Source: Bacteroidales bacterium UBA1216
GTDB lineage: Bacteria > Bacteroidota > Bacteroidia > Bacteroidales > Paludibacteraceae
Direction of reading: 5' to 3'
Assembly: GCA_002309255.1 (NCBI GenBank)
Contig: DBXI01000040.1
Coordinates: 1 to 12,358, forward strand
Length of the DNA: 12,358 nucleotides
Every line of letters begins with the position of its first letter. The first letter of the stretch is position 1. Positions 1 through 6,190 of this stretch are shown piece by piece. Made by a program: the position numbers and the translations under genes. The notes beneath the pieces were generated by a model, which made no database searches, was not told the origin of the DNA, and was given only the letters and a program-made list of their open reading frames with translations.

Positions 1-12
1 AAAAACTGGCTG

Positions 13-44
13 CAAAGGTACTGCTTTTTTTTGACATTTGCAAA
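13..44 (-). promoter_or_regulatory. Bacteroidetes-type promoter facing out of the window
   Basis: Read on the minus strand, TTTG (44-41) is followed after exactly 20 nt by TACCTTTG (20-13), matching the TTTG-N20-TAnnTTTG form of Bacteroidetes sigma-ABfr promoters. It points left, so its gene lies outside the window. The -33 box is embedded in TTTGCAAATGTCA, the same extended sequence seen at the promoters near 8150 and 8265. The promoter is inferred from sequence match only. Confidence 0.6.
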
Positions 45-120
45 CAATTCAGTCAAAAATTACCAAAAACATCCCAAAATCTTTCTTTTGTGGTACACAA
101 TTAAAGACAATTCTTTCGCG

Positions 121-1008
121 TCAATGCTTAATCTTAAAATAGTCAAGCAGGGCAGCATATTGATCCTGTGCCGTGAGGCAAGTGTCGCGCAGGTAGCCGT
201 TGGTCTGCCCCCAGTTCTGTATGCCTCGATAGTAGTAGAGGCGTAAATCTTCTGAAATAATAAACGGCACTATACCGTTTTGCAAGCATTGCCAGAACAG
301 CAGCAGTCGTCCTACGCGTCCGTTGCCGTCTTGGAAGGGGTGAATACGTTCAAGGCGAACATGAAAATCGATGATGTCGTCCAGTTCCACTTTTTTGAGA
401 GCGTTGTAGTCTGATAGCAGTGCTTTAACATGCTTATGTACATCCTTGGGTTGGATGGTTTCTTCGCCACCTACCTCATTGGGCAGACGCTTGTAGTCGC
501 CTACCATGAACCACGGCTTCTGGCTGTCAGAGGTGTTGGATTTAAGAATCCGGTGCAGCTCTTTGATAAAGGGTTCGGTGATTTTGTCCGTTGCGTGGTC
601 AATGACGAAATCAATGCAACGGAAGTGATTCACCGTTTCGATGATATCATCAACGCGTGTATTCTCGGTTGTGATGCCTAACGTATTGGTCTCGAATATA
701 TACCGCGTCTGCTCCTTGGTTAGACGGGAACCCTCTAAATGGTTGGAGTTATAAGTCAGATCAATCTGTGTGCGATAGTATATGCCGCCTTTGAGTTTGC
801 TTTCCTTCTCTTCACGCAGCCGCAGCATCAATGGAGAACTTTTGGCTTTCGCCTTTCGGCTTTTGATTAACTGGGCATCTGCGGGGATGTTCCATGTTTT
901 ACCGGTCAGGAAGACGCCATCGATCTTTCCTGTAGCGCACAGATTGCGAGCGGTGCGTTCGCTTATTCCGTACTTCTCCGCAAACTGACTGACTGATATA
1001 TATTCCAT
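121..1008 (-). CDS. Fic family protein (probable AMP transferase) with N-terminal HTH-like segment
   Basis: This 295-residue protein carries a perfect Fic core motif, HPFQDGNGRVGR, at residues 223-234; its His is the catalytic base and the GNGR loop binds the nucleotide. A flap-like segment, GDYKRLPNEVG, lies at 170-180. The upstream SNHLEG (88-93) fits the [S/T]xxxE[G/N] inhibitory helix of class II Fic proteins, so the enzyme is probably autoinhibited. Residues 1-48 (EKYGISERTARNLC, then GKTWNIPADA) look like an excisionase/MerR-type helix-turn-helix, suggesting DNA binding or autoregulation. The family transfers AMP, or less often other phosphate-containing groups, to protein hydroxyls; the target here is unknown. 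No antitoxin-like partner adjoins it, which fits built-in inhibition. The ATG at 1008 follows a good promoter. It is separated by about 0.66 kb from the next gene and is probably monocistronic. Confidence 0.93.
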   Translation of the reverse strand: MEYISVSQFAEKYGISERTARNLCATGKIDGVFLTGKTWNIPADAQLIKSRKAKAKSSPLMLRLREEKESKLKGGIYYRTQIDLTYNSNHLEGSRLTKEQTRYIFETNTLGITTENTRVDDIIETVNHFRCIDFVIDHATDKITEPFIKELHRILKSNTSDSQKPWFMVGDYKRLPNEVGGEETIQPKDVHKHVKALLSDYNALKKVELDDIIDFHVRLERIHPFQDGNGRVGRLLLFWQCLQNGIVPFIISEDLRLYYYRGIQNWGQTNGYLRDTCLTAQDQYAALLDYFKIKH

Positions 1009-1010
1009 AT

Positions 1011-1069
1011 TATCGGCAAAATTTATTCAAAAGCACCACAAAGATACTAATTTTTGCCGATATAGGCAA
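1011..1069 (-). promoter_or_regulatory. fic promoter with operator-like repeats
   Basis: On the minus strand a TTG (1069-1067) and TATCTTTG (1046-1039) are separated by 20 nt, a good -33/-7 pair for the Fic gene starting at 1008. The -33 box lies inside an inverted repeat, TTGCC-N6-GGCAA (1054-1069). The half site TTTGCCGATA recurs at 1020-1011 just before the start codon and, in the opposite orientation, at 1053-1062; TTGGCAATAA lies farther upstream near 1076. These could be binding sites for a repressor, possibly the HTH-like N-terminus of the Fic protein itself. That last step is inference. Confidence 0.6.
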
Positions 1070-1584
1070 GTTTTTTGGCAATAAAATGCATTTATGCCTT
1101 TATTTTTGTCTATTTTGACCTATTAAGCAAACAACTACGAGTTATTTACCACTTATTCCGTGTTTAGGATGCGAAAAAGCTCCACAAATTCCAGGAGCAG
1201 ATGACCAATTAACGGACCGCTCGGAAACGGTTCAACTATGGACGGACTTCCAATTGTGGGTAGTCTGTCAGTAATTCCCCACATTCAACGATGCTCGTGT
1301 GAATGAGTCGGAGTATGTTTGATAATAGCTTAACATGCAGGCATTTATGAGGGGATATTTTACGTTGATGAATTTAATCACATGTTAATCACGTGTTAAT
1401 AGCCTAATAGTGTCTGCTTGCAGGCCGCATAAATACAGGGATTTAGCAGGTGTCGATGGCGGGAATATAAAGATCAGTAGTAAACCATAGGATTGGCTCG
1501 TGTTAGCGTCCTTTAAAGGTTGTGTTTTGTCAGTTTTATCAGTAAATTAGAAATTGAGACTCAGAAATCAGCACTTATTAAGAA
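1070..1584. other. Gene-poor intergenic stretch
   Basis: I find no convincing gene here. The longest stop-free runs are under 50 codons and match no family I recognise. The notable local structure is a near-direct repeat at about 1378-1402, where AATCACATGTT and AATCACGTGTT occur in succession, the second including the palindrome CACGTG. Parts could be decayed coding sequence, but I cannot support an origin. Confidence 0.5.
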
Positions 1585-1628
1585 AACAGCAATCACCACC
1601 GCTGAAGTGGACGATGGTTATTGCTGTT
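1585..1628 (-). terminator. Hairpin terminator after the exported-protein pair
   Basis: The arms 1585-1601 and 1612-1628 pair at 15 of 17 positions around a 10-nt loop. On the minus strand the stem is followed by TTCTTAATAA, a short T-rich tail. It lies 44 nt past the stop codon of the gene at 1672, so it most likely ends the 2969-to-1672 transcript. Its stem sequence closely resembles the terminator at 11305-11337. Confidence 0.75.
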
Positions 1629-1671
1629 AGCCATAAATTAGCAAGAGAGTTTAGATTATTAACATGCAACG

Positions 1672-2271
1672 TCAATCCTCTACGTTTTGTGTAACCTTGA
1701 TTTGATCTACTTTGAGCGTATTCTTTTCGTTTACACAAAAGCCCATGTACGAAGTCTTAATTTCAAGATCCTCGTTTACGAAATCAACACCATTGATAGA
1801 GATTAGAATCTTCTTACCCTTCTTCTCAATGTCAACGGCTACTTCTACATTCTTTCCCTTTTTTAACTTGATTTTTTCGGCTTTGCCTAATTTAGTACCG
1901 TTAGCATCAACAATGTAGAATTTGTTTTCGGTAATATACAAGATATCTCCACTGTTTTCATCTTCGTCATAGTTGAACACAAGTCCGAAAATGTGCTTTT
2001 CGTCCAACTGTGGGAACAACAGTTTATAGGATATCTTGAAGTTCTCTTTTGCACGAACAGGGAAACGTGTTCCTACTGTGTACCAGTCTTTCTTTGATGT
2101 GATGACCAGATATTCTCCGTCAAGGGTAACGGTATGCTTTTTATCGCCGGTTGCTTCAAAGCCGAACTTGCTTTCAGCATCGGTGAAATCATCTGTTCTG
2201 GTTACCTTTTCAGCATTTCCTGCAACACTTACGCCAAACAATAAGGCGATAACAAATAATATTTTTTTCAT
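1672..2271 (-). CDS. Exported protein of unknown function, predicted beta-sandwich
   Basis: I do not recognise a named family. With the ATG at 2271 the protein has 199 residues; a TTG two codons upstream is less likely. A signal peptide is clear: MKK, a hydrophobic stretch (ILFVIALLFGVSVA), and a likely cut after GNA. The mature part alternates beta-strand-like segments with Lys/Glu-rich turns and has no Cys lipobox. Phrases such as GLVFNYDEDENSGDILYI and a C-terminal MGFCVNEKNTLKVDQIKV resemble concanavalin-like/LamG-type jelly rolls (DUF1080-like) found in Bacteroidetes exported proteins. That fold is inferred, and no catalytic residues can be assigned. It lies 14 nt downstream of the PEGA-like gene on the same strand, so the two probably share a transcript. 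Confidence 0.75.
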   Translation of the reverse strand: MKKILFVIALLFGVSVAGNAEKVTRTDDFTDAESKFGFEATGDKKHTVTLDGEYLVITSKKDWYTVGTRFPVRAKENFKISYKLLFPQLDEKHIFGLVFNYDEDENSGDILYITENKFYIVDANGTKLGKAEKIKLKKGKNVEVAVDIEKKGKKILISINGVDFVNEDLEIKTSYMGFCVNEKNTLKVDQIKVTQNVED

Positions 2272-2285
2272 ATTCAACAGTTTTA

Positions 2286-2969
2286 TTAGTTCATCTTGTT
2301 TTGCAATTCATTGATGAGATCAACGTACTTTTTGAGTACACGGTCGTATTTCTCAAAGCAATCGTCACCAGTGCACTCAATATCGTTGTTTAGTTCAGAA
2401 TAGATTTTTACTTTGTAGATTATCTCATCATCAGAATCTGTATTCACTTTGATTTCCAAGCGCGTTCTTACGACCTGGTTTTCCAAGGTTGTACGTGCCC
2501 AAGCGGTACGTATCCATCCGGCATCTTTATCGCGGATTTCCACATTGTCAAAGTTGCGATTGGCGATAGACATCAGCCTTTTCCATATCTTGGCTTCGTC
2601 CATTCCGTCTCTCACCGTTACTTCAAACCACTTGTTTGCCAAGTCAATCGCTTCTTCACCTCCTGCGTTACCACTCGGACCGATAGAGTTCATAAAGGCC
2701 TCATCCTTTGCCAATTTATAGGCAATAGTCTTGTTTGGGTTGTTTTTGAATAGTTTCACCTGCTTAGTGATGTACCCCGGACATTCGAACTTCAGCATAT
2801 AGAAGTCCGTTCTCGAGTTAAACTTTAAAGTGTAAGAACCATTTCCGACCTCACTTCCATCTACATAAATTTTCGCCTTGTCGGGAGTCACATGAATAGT
2901 CTTTGTCTGCGCAAAGCCCATTGACGTTGCCAGTAGCAACGTGCAGATAAATGCTGTTAGCTGTTTCAT
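2286..2969 (-). CDS. Exported PEGA-domain-like protein
   Basis: This 227-residue protein begins with a signal peptide (MKQLTAFICTLLLATSMGFAQ, likely cut near residue 20). Residues 22-90 fit the PEGA repeat seen in surface proteins: an I-x-V-x-P start (IHVTPDKAKIYVDG), a central VGNG turn, then KFECPGYITKQVKLF where the canonical PEGA stretch introduces a final strand. The rest (about 95-227) is a separate, mixed alpha/beta domain beginning with a Gly-rich linker (GPSGNAGGEEA) and ending in a helix (DRVLKKYVDLINELQNKMN); I cannot name it. PEGA domains are thought to bind surface structures, often glycans, so an envelope role is plausible. No canonical promoter is visible in the 100 nt upstream. 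It is first of a two-gene unit with the exported protein at 1672. Confidence 0.8.
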   Translation of the reverse strand: MKQLTAFICTLLLATSMGFAQTKTIHVTPDKAKIYVDGSEVGNGSYTLKFNSRTDFYMLKFECPGYITKQVKLFKNNPNKTIAYKLAKDEAFMNSIGPSGNAGGEEAIDLANKWFEVTVRDGMDEAKIWKRLMSIANRNFDNVEIRDKDAGWIRTAWARTTLENQVVRTRLEIKVNTDSDDEIIYKVKIYSELNNDIECTGDDCFEKYDRVLKKYVDLINELQNKMN

Positions 2970-3076
2970 TTTTGTAAAATTTTAGTGTGTCTACTCTTTG
3001 TCGGATTTTCGACATTCTCCGTTAAATTTGCTTGTTATGCGCATATAAAAAACGTGAGGCTTGTTAGCATCAATCT

Positions 3077-3205
3077 GGATTGTTGAGGATTCTGCACTAC
3101 CTTCTTTTACCAAATATCCGAAACAAGGCTCACGCTAAAACGTGAGCATAAAAACCTTGTTCTTGGTAAAAGAATTGTTTGAAAGTGTGCAGTTTTCAAC
3201 AATCC
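3077..3205. repeat. Nested long inverted repeat (MITE-like or structured RNA)
   Basis: Four nested arm pairs share one centre. The outermost is GGATTGTTGA (3077-3086) with TCAACAATCC (3196-3205). Next are CTGCAC (3092-3097) with GTGCAG (3187-3192), then TTCTTTTACCAA (3102-3113) with TTGGTAAAAGAA (3163-3174), a perfect 12 bp. Innermost are AACAAGG/CCTTGTT (3122-3128, 3155-3161) and CTCACG/CGTGAG (3129-3134, 3141-3146). The whole could fold into one interrupted 129-nt hairpin on either strand. It sits between the small gene at 3317 and the exported pair and may act as a terminator or be a non-autonomous mobile element. No clear target duplication is seen. Confidence 0.75.
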
Positions 3206-3316
3206 AAGTTCTTGGCTGTATGCTTTATTGTGGCGCTCGCTTGCGCCTGTATGTTTGTTGTCACCGCTTTATTTCGCTGTCGGTGCCAGCGGCCGTGATT
3301 AACTTCGCGGCGGAAG

Positions 3317-3469
3317 TTATATTTGCACGGTGAATGGATCAACGTACCGGATGACGCCATTTTCACTGAAGATGAGCGGCTGGTTTGTGCGAAGGTGCTC
3401 TTCTACGACTTTGCGATGAACTAGTCTTAGGCCTTCACGTAGCTTATTTTCAAACTCTTGTTCACTCAT
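3317..3469 (-). CDS. Small conserved-looking protein, 50 residues
   Basis: A short open frame begins with ATG at 3469 and ends with TAA at 3317. Its start, MSEQEFENKLREGLRLVHRK, is a charged amphipathic helix, followed by VVEEHLRTNQPLIFSENG and a strand-like VIRYVDPFTV. From memory, short Bacteroidales proteins with the same layout (a helix ending in LRL-H-R, then NQ-L-hydrophobic-S-x-x-G) occur as hypothetical proteins; I know no function for them. It lies 45 nt downstream of the phosphorylase gene on the same strand and could be its distal operon member. It has no signal peptide or membrane segment and is probably cytosolic. Codon usage looks ordinary for the region. A chance frame is possible but less likely given the composition. 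Confidence 0.65.
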   Translation of the reverse strand: MSEQEFENKLREGLRLVHRKVVEEHLRTNQPLIFSENGVIRYVDPFTVQI

Positions 3470-3514
3470 ATTTCTTGAAGCTGGCTTGTTCCTCGACGCT
3501 TCACGTATAATTGT

Positions 3515-4390
3515 TTAGATGCGCTCCAGCACGGTGCGGACGAGCTCCTTGATACGGGGCTTGTAGTCGGTGTTGGCCGCCTCGATCTTGCGCTGTGCGA
3601 TCACGCAGCAGACGGTCATGGCGCGGTGTCCCATGTGCAGGGCGAGACCTGCGATGCATGAACCTTCCATCTCGTAGTTAGTGATGCGCTGACCTTCATA
3701 GCGGAACGCGGTGATCTTCTCGTTGATGTCGGGCACAGCCAGATCAACACGCAGCACGCGTCCTTGCGGACCGTAGAAACCGTTGGCAGCGATGGTGCAA
3801 CCACGCATCATGTCGTCGCGGGCGATGCGGTCAACGAGTTCGGGATTGGCGGCAACCACATAAGGTACAGCGGCTTTCTTCGGGTAACCGATGAAGTCCA
3901 CGAGGGCTTGCTCAAAGCCTACGTCAGCAATCTTGTCACGGTCGTGGTAGAACGCCAGCACGCCATCGAAACCGATGGATTTCTGGCTGACAAGGAACGT
4001 ACCCAGAGGTATATCCTCCTGCATACCGCCGCAGGTGCCGATACGAACGATGTCGAGGCAGCGTTTCTCGGCTTTCTCGGTGCGGGTGGCGAAGTCGATG
4101 TTAGCGAGCGCATCGATCTCGTTCATGACGATGTCGCAGTTGTCGGTACCGATACCGGTGGAGATACACGAGATGCGTTTGCCCTGGAACTTACCAGTGA
4201 TGGTGTGGAACTCGCGGCTTTGCACGTCGCACTCGATTGAGCCTTCGTCGAAGAACGAGGCAACCATATTCACGCGGTCCTGGTCGCCAACGAGGATAAC
4301 TTTGTCAGCGAGGAACTCGGGTTTGAGATGCAGGTGAAATGCTGAACCATCAGCATTGATGATCAACTGACTTGCTGGAAATGTTTTCAT
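3515..4390 (-). CDS. udp: Nucleoside phosphorylase, uridine-phosphorylase type
   Basis: This 291-residue protein belongs to the PNP/UDP phosphorylase family (nucleoside phosphorylase I fold), cytosolic enzymes that cleave nucleosides with phosphate to base and ribose-1-phosphate. Visible landmarks are the phosphate-binding GDQDRV (35-40), STGIGTDN (77-84), the strand-loop RIGTCGG (116-122), GFYGPQGR (204-211), where family members contact the base, and NYEMEGS (238-244), with the Met-Glu pair that holds the ribose. The length is a little over that of E. coli Udp (253) because of N-terminal and central insertions. Uridine is the likeliest substrate, but a purine or broader preference cannot be excluded, so the symbol is tentative. 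It follows the DUF3467 gene by 70 nt with no obvious promoter between them, only 8-nt repeats. Confidence 0.88.
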   Translation of the reverse strand: MKTFPASQLIINADGSAFHLHLKPEFLADKVILVGDQDRVNMVASFFDEGSIECDVQSREFHTITGKFQGKRISCISTGIGTDNCDIVMNEIDALANIDFATRTEKAEKRCLDIVRIGTCGGMQEDIPLGTFLVSQKSIGFDGVLAFYHDRDKIADVGFEQALVDFIGYPKKAAVPYVVAANPELVDRIARDDMMRGCTIAANGFYGPQGRVLRVDLAVPDINEKITAFRYEGQRITNYEMEGSCIAGLALHMGHRAMTVCCVIAQRKIEAANTDYKPRIKELVRTVLERI

Positions 4391-4418
4391 GATCGTAGTA
4401 TTTTGATTGTTAATATTA

Positions 4419-4450
4419 GTCGTTATAACGTTATGACGTGATTACGAGAC
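4419..4450. repeat. 8-nt tandem repeat, CGTNATNA family
   Basis: Four consecutive 8-nt units fill the gap between the DUF3467 and phosphorylase genes. Read on the minus strand they follow CGTAATCA, CGTCATAA and CGTTATAA. The same unit family recurs at 8882-8913 upstream of the triosephosphate isomerase gene. Confidence 0.6.
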
Positions 4451-4460
4451 AGCGAGGCGT

Positions 4461-4772
4461 TTAGGCTTCGCCGCTGCCGAACGAGAGGGGCAGTGTTGAT
4501 CCGGGGATCGGTTTCTTGCCATTGTTCAGGTCAATTGCCCCGAACTGTTTCTCGTACTTTGCCAGGTTATCTTGCAGCGCGAACAGCAGGCGCTTGGCGT
4601 TCTCGGGGGTCATGATGATGCGGCTCTGCACGTTGGCCTGCTGCATACCGGGCAGGGACGATGCAAAGTCGATGATGAACTCCGTCTGGCTGTGAGCAAT
4701 AACTGCCAGATTTGAATATGTTCCGGCAGCCTTATCCACCGGCACGTTTAGACTCAGTTTCTTCTCTTCCAT
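4461..4772 (-). CDS. DUF3467 family protein
   Basis: This 103-residue protein matches the DUF3467 family of small cytosolic bacterial proteins. The diagnostic middle runs from YSNLAVIAHSQTEFIIDFAS (19-38) to SRIIMTPENAKRLLFALQDN (50-69), an antiparallel sheet and a helix, ending in a short acidic and Gly/Pro-rich tail. No enzymatic motif is present and the function is unknown. From general knowledge of Bacteroidetes genomes, a DUF3467 gene often lies directly after rpoC; here it instead follows a glycosyltransferase and precedes the phosphorylase. The ATG at 4772 is the natural start. The 133-nt gap upstream holds one copy of the dispersed 27-nt repeat and no clear promoter. Confidence 0.85.
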   Translation of the reverse strand: MEEKKLSLNVPVDKAAGTYSNLAVIAHSQTEFIIDFASSLPGMQQANVQSRIIMTPENAKRLLFALQDNLAKYEKQFGAIDLNNGKKPIPGSTLPLSFGSGEA

Positions 4773-4850
4773 TGTTGTATGTTGTTTTTTATGTTAGTCG
4801 AAAGAACGTTCTCTTCATTCACTCAAAGGCAAAAGATAAAAGCCTAATTA

Positions 4851-4877
4851 GTCTTTGCTCTTTCAGCGCAGCGGTCT
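4851..4877 (-). repeat. 27-nt dispersed repeat, copy 1
   Basis: On the minus strand this segment reads AGACCGCTGCGCTG followed by AAAGAGCAAAGAC and is identical over 27 nt to 9694-9720 on the plus strand. It occupies the space between the glycosyltransferase stop codon and the DUF3467 gene. The first 14 nt also occur inside the glycosyltransferase at 5623-5636. Confidence 0.8.
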
Positions 4878-4905
4878 TTTTTCTTTGAGCCAAAGGCGGT
4901 CAATT

Positions 4906-6153
4906 TTACCATCTTTTTGGTTTGGGTCGGAAGGGTTCTATCAGCATCGTTGTGAGCGTGATGAGTGGAAGCAGGATCTCCCAAACGGGGATAAGCAGCA
5001 CGGTTTTACGTGTTCCCCACCGATGCGCGGGGATGTTCAGCAGCACACACTGCACAATCCATCGCAGCAGCATCGCACCCAAAGCAATCACCAGTGGTAG
5101 GTCGATAGCTGACAATTGATAGTTGACGATTGATATTTCGCTGATCACTATCAGTGCTATCAACGCGGCGTAGAGCAATCCTCGTGTCACGGGTTCGAGC
5201 CCCAGTCGGAGCTTGGTGGACAGTTTGTACTTCGGTGCCACGCTAAGATGCCGTCGTTTCTGCCGCAACCACTCGACGAATGAGGTCTTCGGCACGCTCC
5301 ATGTCAAGCTATCTCGCGTGGCGACTACAGCAGTATTCGTGCGTGTCGCCTCGCGGTTGACGAACAGATCATCGTCGCCGGCTTTGTTCTCCATCAGTCC
5401 CTCAAATCCTCCGTGCGCGAAGAACAGCCGCTTGCTATAAGCCAGATTCCGTCCTACGCCCATATACGGATGTCCGCACGCCGCCTGGCCTAAGTACTGC
5501 AACCCGTTGAACAAGGTATCGAACTGAATGAGCCTGTTCAGCAAACCGTGCTTGACGAAGTACGCTCCGAATCCAAGCACGATATCTGTTTGACCGCTAT
5601 GCTGTTCGACCACTTCGTTGTTAGACCGCTGCGCTGTTAGACCGCCTTCGGCTGTTGGACTCACAAACCCACTCATCATCTCCCGTATCCAATGTGTGCT
5701 CTCGGGCCGGCAGTCGGCATCGGTGAGTAGCAAGTAGTCGTATTGTGCGGCTTTGGCGCCGAGGGTGATGGCCAGCTTTTTCGTGGAAGCCACCTTGGCG
5801 CCTATGGGCACAAAGGTCACCTTCAGGTTCTTGTAGCGCTTCTGCCAATAGTCAAGGTACGTGCGCGTGTTGTCCACACTGCCGTCGTTGACAATGATCA
5901 CCTCGTACTCTGGATAATCCTGCGTGAGGAGAGCTTGCATGTAGTCGCGCAGGTTAGCCTCTTCGTTCCTTGCACAGACGATCACGCTTACGCCGGGCGG
6001 TTGACAGTTGACAGTTGACAGTTGACAGTTGACATTAGCTTTTGTCCTCCGCACAGCGGCAAGTATATACCGAAAGTAGAAGTACATCTGGTACAACCAC
6101 ATTGCAGCAAACACGCCCAGCAACACTTGCTCTATCAACGACCACTCACTCAC
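4906..6153 (-). CDS. Membrane-anchored family 2 glycosyltransferase
   Basis: This 415-residue GT2 enzyme should transfer a sugar from a nucleotide donor to a lipid or polysaccharide at the inner membrane. It has an N-terminal membrane helix (about 7-30), the GT-A core start VSVIVCARNEEANL (55-68), VNDGSVDNT (88-96), DADC (145-148, the metal-binding DxD), GDDDLF (259-264, the catalytic-base region), QKRRH (298-302, the QxxRW-like motif), and three or four C-terminal membrane segments (about 325-403). Three segments come from short repeats: a linker at 41-53, a central loop at 166-187 and a loop between membrane helices at 341-351. The start is GTG at 6153; an upstream in-frame TGA excludes extension. 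It lies 18 nt after the PCMD gene, and 7-nt repeats cover both the PCMD stop and this start. It probably serves an exopolysaccharide or glycolipid pathway; acceptor unknown. Confidence 0.88.
   Translation of the reverse strand: MSEWSLIEQVLLGVFAAMWLYQMYFYFRYILAAVRRTKANVNCQLSTVNCQPPGVSVIVCARNEEANLRDYMQALLTQDYPEYEVIIVNDGSVDNTRTYLDYWQKRYKNLKVTFVPIGAKVASTKKLAITLGAKAAQYDYLLLTDADCRPESTHWIREMMSGFVSPTAEGGLTAQRSNNEVVEQHSGQTDIVLGFGAYFVKHGLLNRLIQFDTLFNGLQYLGQAACGHPYMGVGRNLAYSKRLFFAHGGFEGLMENKAGDDDLFVNREATRTNTAVVATRDSLTWSVPKTSFVEWLRQKRRHLSVAPKYKLSTKLRLGLEPVTRGLLYAALIALIVISEISIVNYQLSAIDLPLVIALGAMLLRWIVQCVLLNIPAHRWGTRKTVLLIPVWEILLPLITLTTMLIEPFRPKPKRW
5107..5134. repeat. 7-nt repeat inside the glycosyltransferase gene (C-terminal)
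   Basis: Four 7-nt units (AGCTGAC, AATTGAT, AGTTGAC, GATTGAT) lie in frame with the coding sequence and encode most of residues 341-351 (SIVNYQLSAID) between two membrane helices. Confidence 0.7.
5592..5657. repeat. 16-nt tandem repeat inside the glycosyltransferase gene
   Basis: Three 16-nt units and one 18-nt unit, all beginning GACC and ending near CTGTT or GTTGTT, follow one another. The third unit begins GACCGCTGCGCTG, shared with the dispersed 27-nt repeat. The 66 bp are a multiple of three and encode residues 166-187, a polar loop between the DxD motif and the acceptor-side domain. Confidence 0.7.
6001..6035. repeat. Perfect 7-nt tandem repeat in the glycosyltransferase gene
   Basis: Four exact copies of TTGACAG are followed by TTGACAT. 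They encode the linker NVNCQLSTVNCQ (40-51) between the membrane anchor and the catalytic domain. Because 7 is not a multiple of 3, gain or loss of one unit would shift the frame and destroy the enzyme, so the tract could act as a slippage switch. Confidence 0.85.
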
Positions 6154-6190
6154 CGTTCACCCTTTCAATTTTCACCTTTCAATTTTCACC
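6149..6190. repeat. 7-nt repeat across the PCMD stop and glycosyltransferase start
   Basis: Six 7-nt units, alternating TTTCAAT and TTTCACC in the last four, contain the PCMD stop codon (6172-6174) and the GTG start of the glycosyltransferase (6151-6153). The last residues of the PCMD protein (KVKIER) are encoded by the repeat. Confidence 0.75.

Noticed and set aside
1130..1310. Possible decayed gene or small minus-strand protein of about 43 residues
   Set aside because: The frame has no recognised similarity, no promoter of the expected form and no supporting neighbour; I could not tell it from chance.
2272..2277. TTG start two codons upstream for the exported protein at 1672-2271
   Set aside because: The ATG at 2271 starts a standard Met-Lys-Lys signal peptide, so no rare start is needed.
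3142..3333. Plus-strand 63-codon open frame across the nested inverted repeat
   Set aside because: It begins inside the hairpin, has no promoter, its composition is not protein-like, and it overlaps the better supported minus-strand gene at 3317-3469.
3764..4240. Long plus-strand open frame opposite the phosphorylase gene
   Set aside because: The minus-strand frame encodes a complete nucleoside phosphorylase with all family motifs; the opposite frame is a by-product of its codon use and resembles nothing.
4805..4840. Promoter for the DUF3467 gene (a TATCTTTT-like box on the minus strand)
   Set aside because: The -7 box is imperfect and no TTTG or TTG lies about 20 nt upstream; the evidence is too weak to list.
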